From Nematopogon swammerdamellus (taxonomy: Eukaryota; Arthropoda; Insecta; Lepidoptera; Adelidae): 64,000 nt of DNA. The stretch spans positions 22,397,566-22,461,565 of the forward strand of contig OX336340.1 in the NCBI GenBank assembly GCA_946902875.1, in the 5' to 3' direction. Positions 1 to 10,049 of the stretch are shown piece after piece; position 1 is the stretch's first letter; each line of letters opens with the position of its first letter. The position numbers and the translations under genes were made by a program. The notes below the pieces were generated by a model. It was given only the letters and a program-made list of their open reading frames with translations. It had not been told where the DNA came from and did not search any database.

Positions 1-547
1 TAAATTTGTTTTGAGTAAATTTGTTTCAATTAAAATTGTTGTTTTAATTAAAACCTGAAAATAAGTTTAAATTTGTACTGTTGTGTATATTCGTAGCAGA
101 TGCTACGAACTTCGTAGCGTATGTATTACCAACCAGCCATGCCATTCTTGTAATATAATTATGTAGTTCCTGATACGTGAAGAAAACATACAGAAAAAAA
201 ATTAAAAAAATTATAATACACAGAGAAACAAACTCCCTCCCTAAAAATAAATAATAAAAAAGGCGGACTTAGCACTATAAGTGATTTCTTCCAGTCAACC
301 TTAGGGTGATGAGAGTGAGTGAAAAATAATTTTTTTTTTTATAAAATTCAATCCACCTACGCCATTGACCACAGATCAATCAATCGCGTAGGTGGACGAA
401 GACGGCCGCCAATCGCTACTCTGTGATATGCGCGATGTTCTCGAAATTTACGCCGAGCAGTGGTCGCCGAATTATTGTTTCGATAAAACTCGCGTACACA
501 AAAAGCGCGATCCGCAGAGCTGAAAAGCTGTCCAGTTCCGTGTCGAC
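1..547. other. AT-rich intergenic DNA, no gene seen
   Basis: AT-rich sequence with A/T runs and no open frame that looks coding. Nothing recognisable before the SINE tail that follows. Confidence 0.5.
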
Positions 548-640
548 GACATGATAGGAATGGGCACTGACATGGCACCTAGTTCACCCGGTATAGGTGA
601 TGTAGCCAACCATGCGATTTTCCATATAAAAAAAAAACAG
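548..640 (+). repeat. SINE 3' tail fragment
   Basis: Carries the family 3' segment (actgacatggcacc, ttcacccggt, ggtgatgtagccaacc, then an A-rich tail) found complete in copies at 23.9, 25.4 and 41.0 kb. Only the tail is present here. Confidence 0.7.
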
Positions 641-659
641 CAAAAAAGCAAAAAAAGAC

Positions 660-830
660 ACCAGGTGGGACGACGACACCAAATACTTCGGCGAAAAGCA
701 GTGGTTCCGTACCGCTGAAGGCCGGGAGGACTGGAGGAAAATTGGAGAGGCTATGTCCAGCAGTGACGCTTACACGCTTACTGACTGTGGACGAACCACC
801 GGACGAAAGTCATTGGTGTAAAATTCTATA
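660..830 (+). mobile_element. Degraded LINE reverse-transcriptase C-terminal fragment (RTE-like)
   Basis: One frame reads EDWRKIGEAMSSSD, resembling the ending typical of insect RTE-type reverse transcriptases. A clearer relative lies at 27056-27175 (ALGEAYVQQWTDKG). Short, and family assignment is by motif resemblance only. Confidence 0.45.
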
Positions 831-924
831 AAATATAATTGAAATCATTTTTAGTTTCTGAAATTACATAGTTTTGCGCTTAATTTCTTCTAAAAGTTAA
901 TAAACCACGGGCGGAGTCAACTGC

Positions 925-1075
925 ATCTGCGGTGGTGTGGCGGTGGTGGCAAGTGTCGATGCGGCGGGGCGGTGCGGGTGTGCGGGGGGGGGGGGGGGGC
1001 AGGGGAAGTGGCACGTGCTGCGGACACAAGGTGCGTGCAGGATTGTGATGTCACGGCGGCCGGGGCGCGCAACCA
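925..1075. other. GC-rich segment with a run of G
   Basis: GGTGGTGTGGCGG-type sequence with a G homopolymer of about 17 around 981-999. It stands out from AT-rich surroundings. No coding signal seen. Confidence 0.5.
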
Positions 1076-1104
1076 GCGGTGTTCGCTTTTATTTTACAAG
1101 CATT

Positions 1105-1260
1105 TTTAACCGACTTCCAAAAAGGAGGAGGTTCTATGTTCGGCTGTATGTATTTTTTTTTTTATGTATGTTCAGCAATATCTTGCCCAATTGTGAACCG
1201 ATTTCGATGATTCTTTTTGTGTTCGGTTCAGTCTAGCTCCAAGGTGGTCCCATTTTTTTT
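1105..1260 (+). repeat. Interspersed repeat module beginning aaccgacttccaaaaagg
   Basis: Starts with accgacttccaaaaaggagg and continues with a gaaccgatttcgatgattc segment. The layout resembles the other dispersed modules at 40215-40335 and 56215-56490, which also place a 'dry prefix, then accgattt' block. Probably a non-autonomous element fragment. Confidence 0.45.
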
Positions 1261-1379
1261 TTGTCAAGATCGGATTGGAAAGCGATTCCGCCGAGTATTC
1301 CGCCGAGTACCTATCTGTGTATTAATAGCAAATAAAAATTACTAAAAAAACTGTGAAATAAAAAACTATTTCAAAAAAT

Positions 1380-1540
1380 ATAAAAACCGCCTTCGAAAAT
1401 GTATGAAATAAAAAAATAAAAATCGAACCCTAGAGTTTAAGGCGGTGGTGCTAAAGCAAGCAAAAATAACCGACCGCCTTCAACTCTAGGGTTCGATTTT
1501 AATTTTTTTTATTTCATACATTTTTGAAGGCGGTTTTTAT
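1380..1540. repeat. Foldback (inverted-repeat) element, ~67 bp arms
   Basis: The left arm (1380-1446) contains aaaaccgccttcgaaaatg and tcgaaccctagagtt. The right arm (1473-1540) is its reverse complement with few mismatches. A ~26 bp loop separates them. Typical of a small MITE. Confidence 0.8.
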
Positions 1541-1874
1541 ATTTTTTTATTATTTATTCGTTCGAAAATGTTTTCCGTTCGGTCAATGTAGCGGACACGG
1601 CCGAAGAGAGGTGTTAAATGGGACCTAGTTTCGACAGAAATTAGGTGGAACGAGCCGAAATCACCCGTAACACCTGTCATGCTCTATAATAAAAACTTAG
1701 TTTTCATTATTTTGATATTCATCATTGATTTTATAACACTCGCCCTATAAAATCAATGATATTCATTAGTTTGAAGTCGTGATTAATTTATCTATTTATA
1801 ACTTTTCCTTGAATGCAATGTGTAGTTAAAATAATGTGTAGGTACCTATGTATGTATTAAGATATGACAGGACA

Positions 1875-2207
1875 TAAAAAAACCGGCCAAGTACGAGTCG
1901 AACTCGCGCACCGAGGGTTCCGTGTCGCCATGTCATGATCAGCGCCACTCACGCCATCTATGTATTAGTTAAAGTGCTTTATACTCTTTTCGGTAGATGG
2001 CGCGCATACACTTTTTAGTTTGTTGTGTTGGGACCCCGTAAATTTTTTACTTTTTCTTATTTTTATTATTTGTTGTTATATCGGCCATAATAACACATAT
2101 TCTATGAAAATTTCAACGGGCTATCTATTACGGTTCAAGAGATACAGCCCTCGGACAGACGGACAGACAGGCAGACAGTCCCGTACGACAGATACGGAAC
2201 CCTAAGC
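1875..2207 (+). repeat. Dispersed repeat, family P (agtcgaactcgcgcaccg...ggcgtaggc type)
   Basis: Starts near accggccaagtacgagtcg and passes through tcggccataataacac, tcaacgggctatctatta and a (gaca/gacg)n stretch, ending in acggaaccctaa. The same order of blocks recurs at about ten places in this window on both strands. Confidence 0.85.
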
Positions 2208-2299
2208 CAGCAAAGTAGCCCTAATGTCCAGCAAAGTTTCTTGGCAGTCTTCTTCGCTGTGATAATCGAATTGGCTAAATTTGTTAAACCACATACCCT

Positions 2300-2402
2300 C
2301 CTGTTAGCTTCGCCGTAGTCGGGTGAAATAAAATATGACGAATCCGAATGCAGTGTACTTGTCTATGGATGATGAATAAAGAATAAAGAATATTCTTGAG
2401 CT
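2300..2402 (+). mobile_element. LINE 3' end with AATAAAG tail
   Basis: Reads tgacgaatccgaatgcagtg and then gaataaagaataaagaat. The same ending is present at 23490-23765, 54840-55040 and 63340-63560, consistent with a non-LTR element 3' end bearing a short tandem tail. Confidence 0.6.
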
Positions 2403-2457
2403 GAACTATGGAGTTACGTATAAGAAGAATTGTGCGAGACAACGCAAGCATCGTTAA

Positions 2458-2605
2458 CCTCAGTAGCTCGGTAATGCGAGCGATCGTCCGCGACCTAGTC
2501 GCGGTCAGAACTTGGATAGGTGACCGTTCGACCGTTGAGGCCGACCGTGGTTCGGATTCCAAGTAAAGCTGTAAGTCCCTACACTTCATACCTTACTCTC
2601 TCCGT
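2458..2605 (+). repeat. SINE head, 5S rRNA-like
   Basis: Contains agtagctcggtaatgcg followed by cgcggtcagaacttggatag and ggtgaccg, a diverged copy of the 5S-like internal promoter region seen intact at 41044. The body is missing; LINE sequence follows. Confidence 0.6.
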
Positions 2606-2639
2606 TTCCACTCCAAGCAACTTTCCAGGGCAGCCAAAT

Positions 2640-3355
2640 CCCCAATCATGGTAGTCTGGGCGTCCTGGGTATAGAGGTGTCCGGGGACGTTGGATTTCGA
2701 TCGTTCATAGAATCCAAGGCGAAACTAGCATCTCGAAAATTAGGGATACTCTACCGATGTCGGCGATTTTTCACACCGGTCCAATTGCTTACACTCTATA
2801 AAGCACAAGTAAGACCGGTGATGGAATATTGCAGTCATCTTTGGGAGGGTTCCCCTGAGTACCTTCTTTCAGCCTTGGATTCTATCCAACGACGAGCCAT
2901 TCGCCTCATTGGCGACTCTGTACTCACAAAGGACCTTCAACCTTTAAAACACAGACGTATCGTTGGGTCATTGAGCCTGTTTTATCAGTACTACTATGGC
3001 CGCTGCTCTGACGAAATTGCTTCCCTTATCCCTCCTCCTCCTGTTCGCCTTCGCCAAACCCGCCATACTCTCGCGGAACACCCCTTTGTAGTGGACAGAC
3101 GAGTACTTCGAACGGCACGATTCTCTAAATCGTTCTTGTGCCGCACTGCAAAGGTGTGGAACGGGCTTCCGGGGAATATCTTTCCCCACTCCTACAATCC
3201 ACGGATCTTCAAATCGCGGGTAAATAGCCTGTCCCCAGCGACATTAGTCCACCTCCAAGCCGGACTGGCACCTCCTCGGGGGTGATATTGGCTGCGCCTG
3301 AGGCTTCGACCTCGGACACAGCCAGCTAGTTCGGAAACAATAAAAAAAAAAAAAA
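2640..3355 (+). mobile_element. Non-LTR retrotransposon 3' end (reverse transcriptase C-terminal region)
   Basis: An open frame at 2677-3285 (202 codons, starting from a GTG rather than an ATG) reads through motifs of the thumb/C-terminal region of insect Jockey/CR1-type reverse transcriptases: LYKAQVRPVMEYCSHLWEG, LDSIQRRAIRLIGD and FKSRVNSLSP. A 3' UTR and a run of about 20 A follow (to ~3361), as expected for a 5'-truncated LINE. Endonuclease and the YxDD catalytic region are absent, so it is dead. Confidence 0.85.
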
Positions 3356-3361
3356 AAAAAA

Positions 3362-3500
3362 AACTACTTGGTAGGGTTAAACCCACCCGGTTTAGCATGA
3401 CCGCACTGAATGAAAGATCGGTCGATGTGCTAATGTTCGTGTTTTCCGTTCAGTTCAGTGTAGCCTGCGGTGACCAACCAAAGATAAGCTATTCAGGTTA
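3362..3500 (+). repeat. SINE body fragment
   Basis: Contains the body blocks ttggtagggttaaaccc, accgcactgaatgaaa and gttcagtgtagcc in the usual order. The 5S head and A tail are missing. Confidence 0.65.
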
Positions 3501-3837
3501 GTTCACGACAACGGTGTGGACCATGGACATAATCAAATACATTTTTCAATCATCTCTTTTGCACTCAGCATCCACGGTTGTGCATCGCTGGCTAACTGCA
3601 ATCGTATATCCCTCTTAGCTGCATTGTGGGACATTTAGCAGATGACACGCCGACCTCGACACCCCTCACCCCTCGCAGCTCGAGTGTACACTGAGTAACA
3701 TTATTTCAGCTAAATAAAAAGTCGTTGCATTATTTAATATGTTCAGTGTTTCTTTCCAGTTGTCCAGCCAAACGTTACCATCTTTATGTTCAAAGTTTGA
3801 GTTGGTCCTTTTTCGTTTATCTTCAAAATGCATACAT

Positions 3838-4140
3838 ACCACACGCTGTATCCCGACAATCGGGGCAATCAGAATAATCGGTGTTGTGCTGCAAGTACTG
3901 TTGTAAATTATGTACATCACAACCCCGACCACCACGTTTAGCTAAGTATTAGGACAAGATAATTATCAGGCAGCAAGTAAGGCACGATGACCCACCTGCT
4001 GCATGACTCGGTGGAAGGACCGTGCCAAGGTGAGAGGTGGCTAGCCTGCCGCCCACGGCATCTTGTCGTTAACTCTTGGTCGCTTTTTACGAAATGCACT
4101 GGGAGAGATGCAGTATGGCTATTTTTAATAAGTAATTTTA
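3838..4140 (+). repeat. Dispersed repeat, family C (cccgacaatcgggg...cgccttttacgac)
   Basis: Diverged copy of a ~330 bp element with blocks cccgacaatcggggc, atcggtgttgtgctgcaag, cacctgctgcatgactcgg and a terminal ggagagatgcagt block. Better copies lie at 32088-32440, 35120-35470 and 38775-39085. Confidence 0.75.
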
Positions 4141-4194
4141 ATTACCTGGACCAGATCGGGCATATGCTCAAATAGGGTAAAGTGCGTACCTATT

Positions 4195-4340
4195 ACCCGG
4201 AACCGACGAGCATGCATGAAGAACATTATGAGAGTGAATGAGGCGGCGGCAGACGTGTGTCAGAATCGTGACACGTGGAGATCCGTTGTCTCTGCCTACC
4301 CCCACCGAGAAACAGGCGTGATGCTATGTATGTATGTATG
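4195..4340 (+). repeat. Dispersed repeat, LINE-like 3' module
   Basis: Contains catgcatgaagaacattatg and gtgacacgtggagatccg followed by a tatg-rich stretch. The reverse complement of the same module is at 21112-21275. Confidence 0.65.
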
Positions 4341-5562
4341 TAATTTTAATTTTTTTTTTTCGTTTTCCGAAAAGTTTTCCGGATTATGTTCGTCAGTGTA
4401 GTTGGTCGCGCATGTCAAGCAAGTCCGCAGGTTTGTGCGGTGCGGTGGCGGCGGCGCCCGCTGCACTCTGAGGGCGGGCCGGCCCAGTGCGGCTTCACGC
4501 CTTTTTGACAACCTCTGCCTGTCCCGCATTTGCGAACTCTACTAGAAACGGCAATATTGTTGACGTTGACATTTTTTTTAACTCGACATGTACTCGCAAT
4601 GTTATGATGACTATGCGTTGAATGCTATGCTATGACTTGCCCATGTCAACCGTGGCATTGTGCGTAGTACATATCAACATTTTATTAATATTTATTGATC
4701 TTCATTATTGTTAAATCAATTTTGTTTTTTTTTTTATTATTTGGTGTAATTAAATATACTTTACTATAGGAATAATTTCTTCACAAAGCAAGAGACCGGA
4801 TATGAATCCTTAATGTGTGCTGGGAGAAATGGCCTTTTGGCAGTAAGTATACCCATTGGATGAAATAATCTAGCTTCTCAATATTTTATCGGAACAGCAA
4901 ACCATGGGACAATGGGGGTAAAATTTATTCTGCTTAAAATTTAACATTAGTATAGAATAAAAATTTTGCAAATAGTTTGCAAGAAAAATATATTTTTTTT
5001 AAATACATATTTCTGCCGCCTCTACACATACTTAACTCTATCAACCCACCCTCCGAACTCGCAGATTTCAATAACAATACTTTAATCACATTGTAAAACG
5101 ATCTGCTACGGCAAGTGCGGCCCTCTCCCTCCGGCCCTCCGCGTACGGTGGTGCCCACCCACCTACTAACCAACCCTACGCAAATACGAATGTATCGGAG
5201 CCACCGGACCTATAAATACAGAACCACCCCTAGACCTGCACTAGTCTCTTCGAAAACCTGTTGCGCTGACGATCTCGTAACAGGTTCACGAATTTGAACA
5301 AATTAAGAAAATAATTTTGCTATAAAAAAAACTAAATGAAATTATATTAAATTCACAATAATAAATGGTGTAAAGAATACCCAAAAATAAAACGCATATA
5401 AGTTTTTTACCAACACACCCAAATTGTGACTCAAATTCAATTATTATTAAATATTTTAATATCTACCTAGTGTTCAATGCATGTAATTTAAAATAATACT
5501 TAACCGAATCCATTATTAATTAATAAAATAAAAGTAAAAACATAGTAATTAAAGTGTGGAGA
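4341..5562. other. Intergenic DNA upstream of Prdm13, no gene seen
   Basis: A GC-rich island at about 4436-4530 (ggtggcggcggcgcccgctg) sits in otherwise AT-rich DNA. It could be part of the Prdm13 5' regulatory region or 5' UTR, but no promoter element is decisive. Confidence 0.35.
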
Positions 5563-5673
5563 ATGGTGCGACTGGTGGCGCGCAGGGGGATCCCGCGCGG
5601 GAGAGTTTCCCGCGCTTTTCTGACAGCTGACCTGAAGAGCGGCGACTTCCGCTCCGAGTCTGAAAGTGAAACT
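5563..5673 (+). CDS. Prdm13: Prdm13, candidate coding exon 1
   Basis: Opens with ATG at 5563 (an in-frame TAA lies upstream at 5524) and runs 37 codons to a consensus donor gtaagt at 5674. It ends in phase 0, exactly what the acceptor before 7463 needs. The peptide (GIPRGRVSRAFLTADLKSGD inside) could be the start of the PR domain: PRDM proteins begin this domain with a similar 'IP.G...' stretch. Codon use is GC-rich, unlike the flanks. Attachment to Prdm13 rests on phase, strand, order and this weak similarity. A further 5' exon cannot be excluded. Confidence 0.6.
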
Positions 5674-5784
5674 GTAAGTACCTACCAGAAACTGGCTGCC
5701 TGCTTTCATAGATCCAGTCGATAAATAATACATTACCTGCCCATTCTTTTAGCACGGCAAGAAATAACAGACAAGATGGTAGCC

Positions 5785-6080
5785 CATATTTTATTTACTT
5801 TATTCTTTATTCATCATTCGTATGGTAGTACACTACGCTTGAATTTGTCCTGTTTAGTTTTTACAATCCGGTACGATTACACCCACAAAAAAGAGCCGGC
5901 AAGAAACTTCGCAGGGTTCTTTTTTTAACGTCTTCAATTACAATACATTGTGACTAGCTACACAATAGACACCGCTTGCAGTGTTAAGATTTATATATGA
6001 GCTAGAATAACTATAATTTAAGCTTGATAATTCTGACCACATAAAATCAAAAGTAAAAGTAAAAGCTAGCTAGCCTGGCT
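5785..6080 (-). mobile_element. LINE 3' end, AATAAAG-tail family
   Basis: Reverse complement of the segment at 23490-23765. Shared blocks are gtactacactacgcttgaat, gccggcaagaaacttcgc and cacaatagacaccgc. It lies antisense in Prdm13 intron 1. Confidence 0.7.
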
Positions 6081-6841
6081 AAGCCATCCATTGGCATTAA
6101 AATACATTTATACAGATTGATTCAACAATTTTCAACGATTAATTTTAAGAGGTGGTTCTGGACATCAAATGAATAACTTTGGCCCTCGTAATTTTTTCAT
6201 AATCTTCTCTTAAATCTTTGTCATAAAAATTACATTGTCCCATAACATTATCGAAATATTTTAAGGCTTTACTTCACGGTCGTTTTCGGCCTTTGGATCG
6301 ACGTTTTCGGCCTTTGGATCGACGTTTCGCGCCAAACGTATGTAAACGTATATGTAACGGCCATCGTCATGATCCCATATGTACATTTTCCAAAACCGCC
6401 ATAAAAACGTATGGGACCAATGATATTTATGGGACCATGAATTTTTATTTTAAGAATAATTTTAACATGTCGCACTTTTACCAGTAAAAAACATTTATGA
6501 CTTTACGAGAGGCCGAGCAGAAGTGGCCAAACTTAGTAGAAGCTAAACAGTATAGCAGCCATACTTATTCATTTAAGCTCCGAAATCGCTCACTAAAATG
6601 CTGGTAGACATTGCTGAATCAACCTGTATTATGCCATCATCCATCAACCATACTTATTTTTAATTTTTAACTTTTAATAAAAAAAAAAAATTTTATTTTT
6701 TTTTTCTTGACATTTTGTTAGTTAGGTATAGGTGCGTTATATTAATTAATGAATTAATTAATTCTGTGTTGTGTATTGAATTTTTGACAAGTGCATCTTG
6801 TGTAACTCAGGGCGTTTAAATCTGTTGCGCATAAATCGGCG
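6081..6841. other. Prdm13 intron 1, no gene; short tandem duplication
   Basis: Mostly AT-rich. At 6281-6330 the ~20 bp unit ttttcggcctttggatcgac occurs twice in tandem. No coding signal seen. Confidence 0.5.
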
Positions 6842-7006
6842 ATGGCTGAAAAAGACCCTGAAGTGATTGGACCCAAATTGTACGAAAATGATCCAGATAC
6901 AATAAAATCAATAAATAGTGACAATGTGTTCCAGAGTCAGCTGAAAATATTTCTCTTAGACAATCCATTTTATAAGTTAAGTGAATTTTTTTCTTACTGT
7001 AAATAA
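6842..7006 (+). CDS. Unrecognised 54-codon ORF inside Prdm13 intron 1
   Basis: ATG at 6842, stop TAA at 7004-7006. The peptide begins MAEKDPEVIGPKLYENDPD and contains FLLDNPFYK; I do not recognise it. Acidic, well-mixed composition looks more protein-like than the surrounding frames. A possible donor (gttaag, from 6974) after 6973 would leave phase 2, so it could be the first exon of a nested gene, but it cannot join Prdm13 exon 2, which needs phase 0. It may equally be chance or an old exon fragment. Confidence 0.3.
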   Translation: MAEKDPEVIGPKLYENDPDTIKSINSDNVFQSQLKIFLLDNPFYKLSEFFSYCK

Positions 7007-7079
7007 AAATTCTGCTGACTTTGATAATTCAAATTGTTTATATTATTAAACATAAATTTTATTAATAACTTGACTGAAC

Positions 7080-7400
7080 CCTACGTTCTTTTTTTTTTGT
7101 TTTGTATTTTATTATCTCTTTTAATGGGTATATTTTGACTTAATATTTTTAATGTTTTGCTTAGATATAGTATGTTATATTTAACATAATGAAAACTTAG
7201 TATATGTAAGTTATATTTACAAAAAAGCTCTGTAAGGTTTCTTACCCGGTTCTTCCTTATAGATTGCACTACTGAACGGGACATGATAAAAAATGATGAC
7301 GAACCATACTGAATATGCATATGTCTCAATTAAATATTGTTATTGTTGTGTGTTCTTTATGGCGAAATAAATATCTGAATCTGAATCTGTACCTACAGAT
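7080..7400 (+). mobile_element. LINE 3' end with gaatct tail
   Basis: Ends gcgaaataaatatctgaatc followed by more ctgaat units. Its reverse complement, split by two later insertions, is at 25207-25995. Confidence 0.65.
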
Positions 7401-7462
7401 GATGAAGAAATAAACAATAAACAATACCAAACATCAACATCACCAAACGATACTATTTCCAG

Positions 7463-7733
7463 ATCTACATGGACCTCGACAAAACCAACCACCTCACCAT
7501 CCAAGACTACCACGGCAACAGCCTACCGCACACCACCGTCCGCTCTCTGCCCCTCGCCGGGGACATCCAGAACAGAAACTTGGAGCTGTTCTGCGAAGCC
7601 GAAGGCCCCTCGGTCGTCTGGAGGTTGCGGCTACTTAAGGACCTCGCCCCTGAGGAGCGGGTCGAGATGTGGTTCTCGGAAGATGTCCTGGCGAAGCTGA
7701 ATATGCCGTTTCTTACACCGAGGAATATAAAAG
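7463..7733 (+). CDS. Prdm13: Prdm13 exon 2 (PR domain, C-terminal part)
   Basis: The exon is bounded by an acceptor (tactatttccag, ending 7462) and a donor (gttagt from 7734). It starts in phase 0 and ends one base into a glycine codon. It encodes the second half of a PR (SET-related) domain. LELFCEAEGPSVVWRLRLLKDL is followed by APEERVEMWFSEDVLAKLN, matching the PRDM pattern 'R.L.D..PGEEL.VW....A'. It ends PFLTPRNIKG, just before the first finger. Position-for-position resemblance to the PRDM13 PR domain is good. The intron that follows is 11.2 kb and carries the inverted satellite array. Confidence 0.85.
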
Positions 7734-7739
7734 GTTAGT

Positions 7740-8065
7740 TAGAGATGACTACGGTATAAGGACAAGGCAATATTTCGTGCTAATGGATGACAGGCTAGCC
7801 ACCTGTCACCTTGGCACTGTCCTTCCACCGAGTCATGCAATAAGCCTGTAATTTTATTTATTTATTTATTTTTTAATTAACAAGCAGCTCGAGCTGATGT
7901 GTACACATCAGTTTTTTTTTTCAGATAATGAATGATTACAATGTATTTTTTTTTTAGTTTTCGTACTTGGGCACTGTTGCTACTTGTTTGTTTACCCGAT
8001 TCTTTCCGCATAGCACGCATTACCCTGCTTGCCCCGACTGTCGAGGTACAGCGTATCATGCGGTG
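7740..8065 (-). repeat. Dispersed repeat, family C, reverse orientation
   Basis: On this strand it reads ccaccgagtcatgcaataag after ccacctgtcaccttggcac, the reverse complement of the family C blocks. A second block (gcttgccccgactgtcgag) is at 8029-8047. A T/A-rich insert separates them. It begins 7 bp after Prdm13 exon 2. Confidence 0.55.
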
Positions 8066-8164
8066 ATAATAATTAATAACATTAAATGTCATGATTGCCT
8101 ACCTAATGACCTTGTAATTATTTCTTTGTGTATGTAAATTTTTGGTTATGAAAATGGGTTCGTA

Positions 8165-8420
8165 TACTATTTTTACCCGACTACGGCGAAGCCAAAAAAG
8201 GAAGGGTTATGAGTTTGGCGTGTATGTATGTATGTATGTATGTATGTATGTATGTATGTATGTGACTATCTATATTCCACTCTACAGCCTAAAGTACTGG
8301 GCCGATTTGAATAATTCTTATGCTATTGGATTTGTCTTATTCACGGGAGTGTCATAGGCTATATAACAATTTTCAAAATTCAAAATGGCGGACGCACGGC
8401 CTCAAAATGTCAAATTAGTT
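8165..8420 (+). repeat. Dispersed repeat with TATG microsatellite and aaaatggcgga block
   Basis: Reads cccgactacggcgaagcc, then about 11 TATG units (8218-8264), then actgggccgatttgaa and, ~90 bp later, caaaatggcggacgc. The 'actgg.ccgatt...aaaatggcgg' layout is the same as in the 109 bp satellite monomers at 10-13.9 kb, which may have been amplified from such an element. Confidence 0.6.
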
Positions 8421-9034
8421 TTTCAAAATATATTGAGTGGGGTATCAAATTAAAGATAATTAAATTACGATTCCGAAAATATATACTTTGCTATCTATTA
8501 AACTTATGTGTACAGAGAAATAGAGCAAAATGTGTGGCGCATCTATGAATAGCGATTATTCGCGATGAAGCGTAGTCGCCCGCGCACCGCGCCGCGCGCC
8601 CCCGCGGTTTCATACACCAATGACGCGCGACGACGACACGCGAAGACGCGACGCGAAGAAGCGACATGGTATTGTTGGTAATATACCTACATACTTACTC
8701 ACTGATCTACCGCAAATTTTATATAGATATATAATATTATTATTAGATACAGTACTATGCTAAAATAAATTGGTATTAAATGTCGATGTACCTAGTGTAA
8801 GCATAATATGTAGCGTAGGTGTACCGTGTGGGGTCGGTACTTAAAAAGAATAGCCCCACTGCATCTCTCCCCGTCGCATGTCGTAAAAGTCGACTAAGGG
8901 ATCGTCAGCCTCGGCAGCTTAAGGCCGTGACAAACGCCAACGACCTTGAGCATTCGGGAATTCTACATAATGTACCATGCGACTGCTAATTTCGCTTCGC
9001 ACGTTCAAGTCACATTTAGCGTAGTTTGTCGCTA
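8421..9034. other. Prdm13 intron 2, repeat fragment only
   Basis: GC-rich patch at 8575-8670. A shared repeat module (gtaccgtgtggggtcggtac ... gtaaaagtcgactaagg) is at 8818-8900 on the plus strand. No coding signal. Confidence 0.45.
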
Positions 9035-9090
9035 TCAGCCTAAAGAGTTGATGGTTCGGGGTTCGAATCCCACTTTCGTATGTTTTTTTT
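9035..9090 (+). repeat. tRNA-like box B fragment
   Basis: Has a T-arm-like hairpin around gggttcgaatccc, then a T run as a Pol III terminator would have. No paired acceptor stem or D arm, so a tRNA gene is not supported. Likely a tRNA-derived SINE or tRNA relic. Confidence 0.4.
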
Positions 9091-9344
9091 TTTTGCTTTT
9101 TTATTATTTTAATTATTAAAATGATTGTGGCTTATGTAACTGATGCGTGATTCTAATTTTTTATTTTTTATTATTTTACCTAAATAACATTTTATTGTAA
9201 TTTCTTCCAAATTATTTTAGTTCATGTACTTACCACTTTTTATAAACCTCTAAATAGACTATCGATGGAAACTAAAATAAAAATAGGTAGGTAGGTAATA
9301 GGTAGATAGGCATTTAGGTATGTATGGCAAATATCATAGCAACA

Positions 9345-9600
9345 TAGGTACCGGCCGGCGCGCGCGGCGGCAGCATGGCACGGTGCGGTGGGGTGCGGTG
9401 CGGTGCGGTAACTCAGTAGCAGCGTGCCACTCACGCATGCAAGCAAGCAATAACAAGCCGCTCCTCCGCGCCGCGCCGCCGCTCCTCCGCGCCGCGCCGC
9501 GCCGCCGCGTCGTCACCGCTCCGCGCCACCACAGTGCCGCCGCCGCCGCCGCCCCCGCTCCGCAGCGCGCCGCTGTTGCTAGGCTACTTTTATTTAGGCA
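9345..9600. other. GC-rich low-complexity patch in Prdm13 intron 2
   Basis: Runs of ggtgcggtgcggtgcgg and two copies of gctcctccgcgccgcgccgc. Open frames exist only because of composition. It could be a regulatory CpG-rich patch; no exon with matching phase is evident. Confidence 0.45.
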
Positions 9601-10049
9601 CGGTTCTATAGTCCTTGCATCTCAAGCGCAGACAGCGTTATACCACACCCGTGACACTAGTCACATTTTCTATGAAGCGGCCGAAAATGTGTACCTACTG
9701 CTCACGTACGCGGGCGCCTTTGCGTGTATTGGTGCGACCTCGATAACTTGGGTACAGGGTTGGCACTCTTTATGAGAAGTTTGTAGTGGACAATATTATA
9801 AATTATATTTGATGTAATTTAAAAGGAAACATTTTTAATTATGACTATCTATGTATATGTACCTCTTAACATTATTGGAGGGCAAGAAAAAAAGAAAACA
9901 TCAACTTATATGCACATGTTTTATTTTTACTCGCTAACTAAACGACAATTTTGCAGTGAAAGTTTCACTAAATTTTGGAAACTTTGCAATAGGTATTCCA
10001 TTTTTATTATTTTTAAGCCGAATCGTATGTGAAGCTAAAGTGAAATTTT

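Noticed and set aside
2677..3285. 202-codon open frame as a host gene
   Set aside because: Reverse-transcriptase C-terminal motifs and a following A run show it is a LINE 3' end.
9320..9775. 151-codon ORF
   Set aside because: Composition-driven frame in a low-complexity GC-rich patch, with no domain and no splice context.
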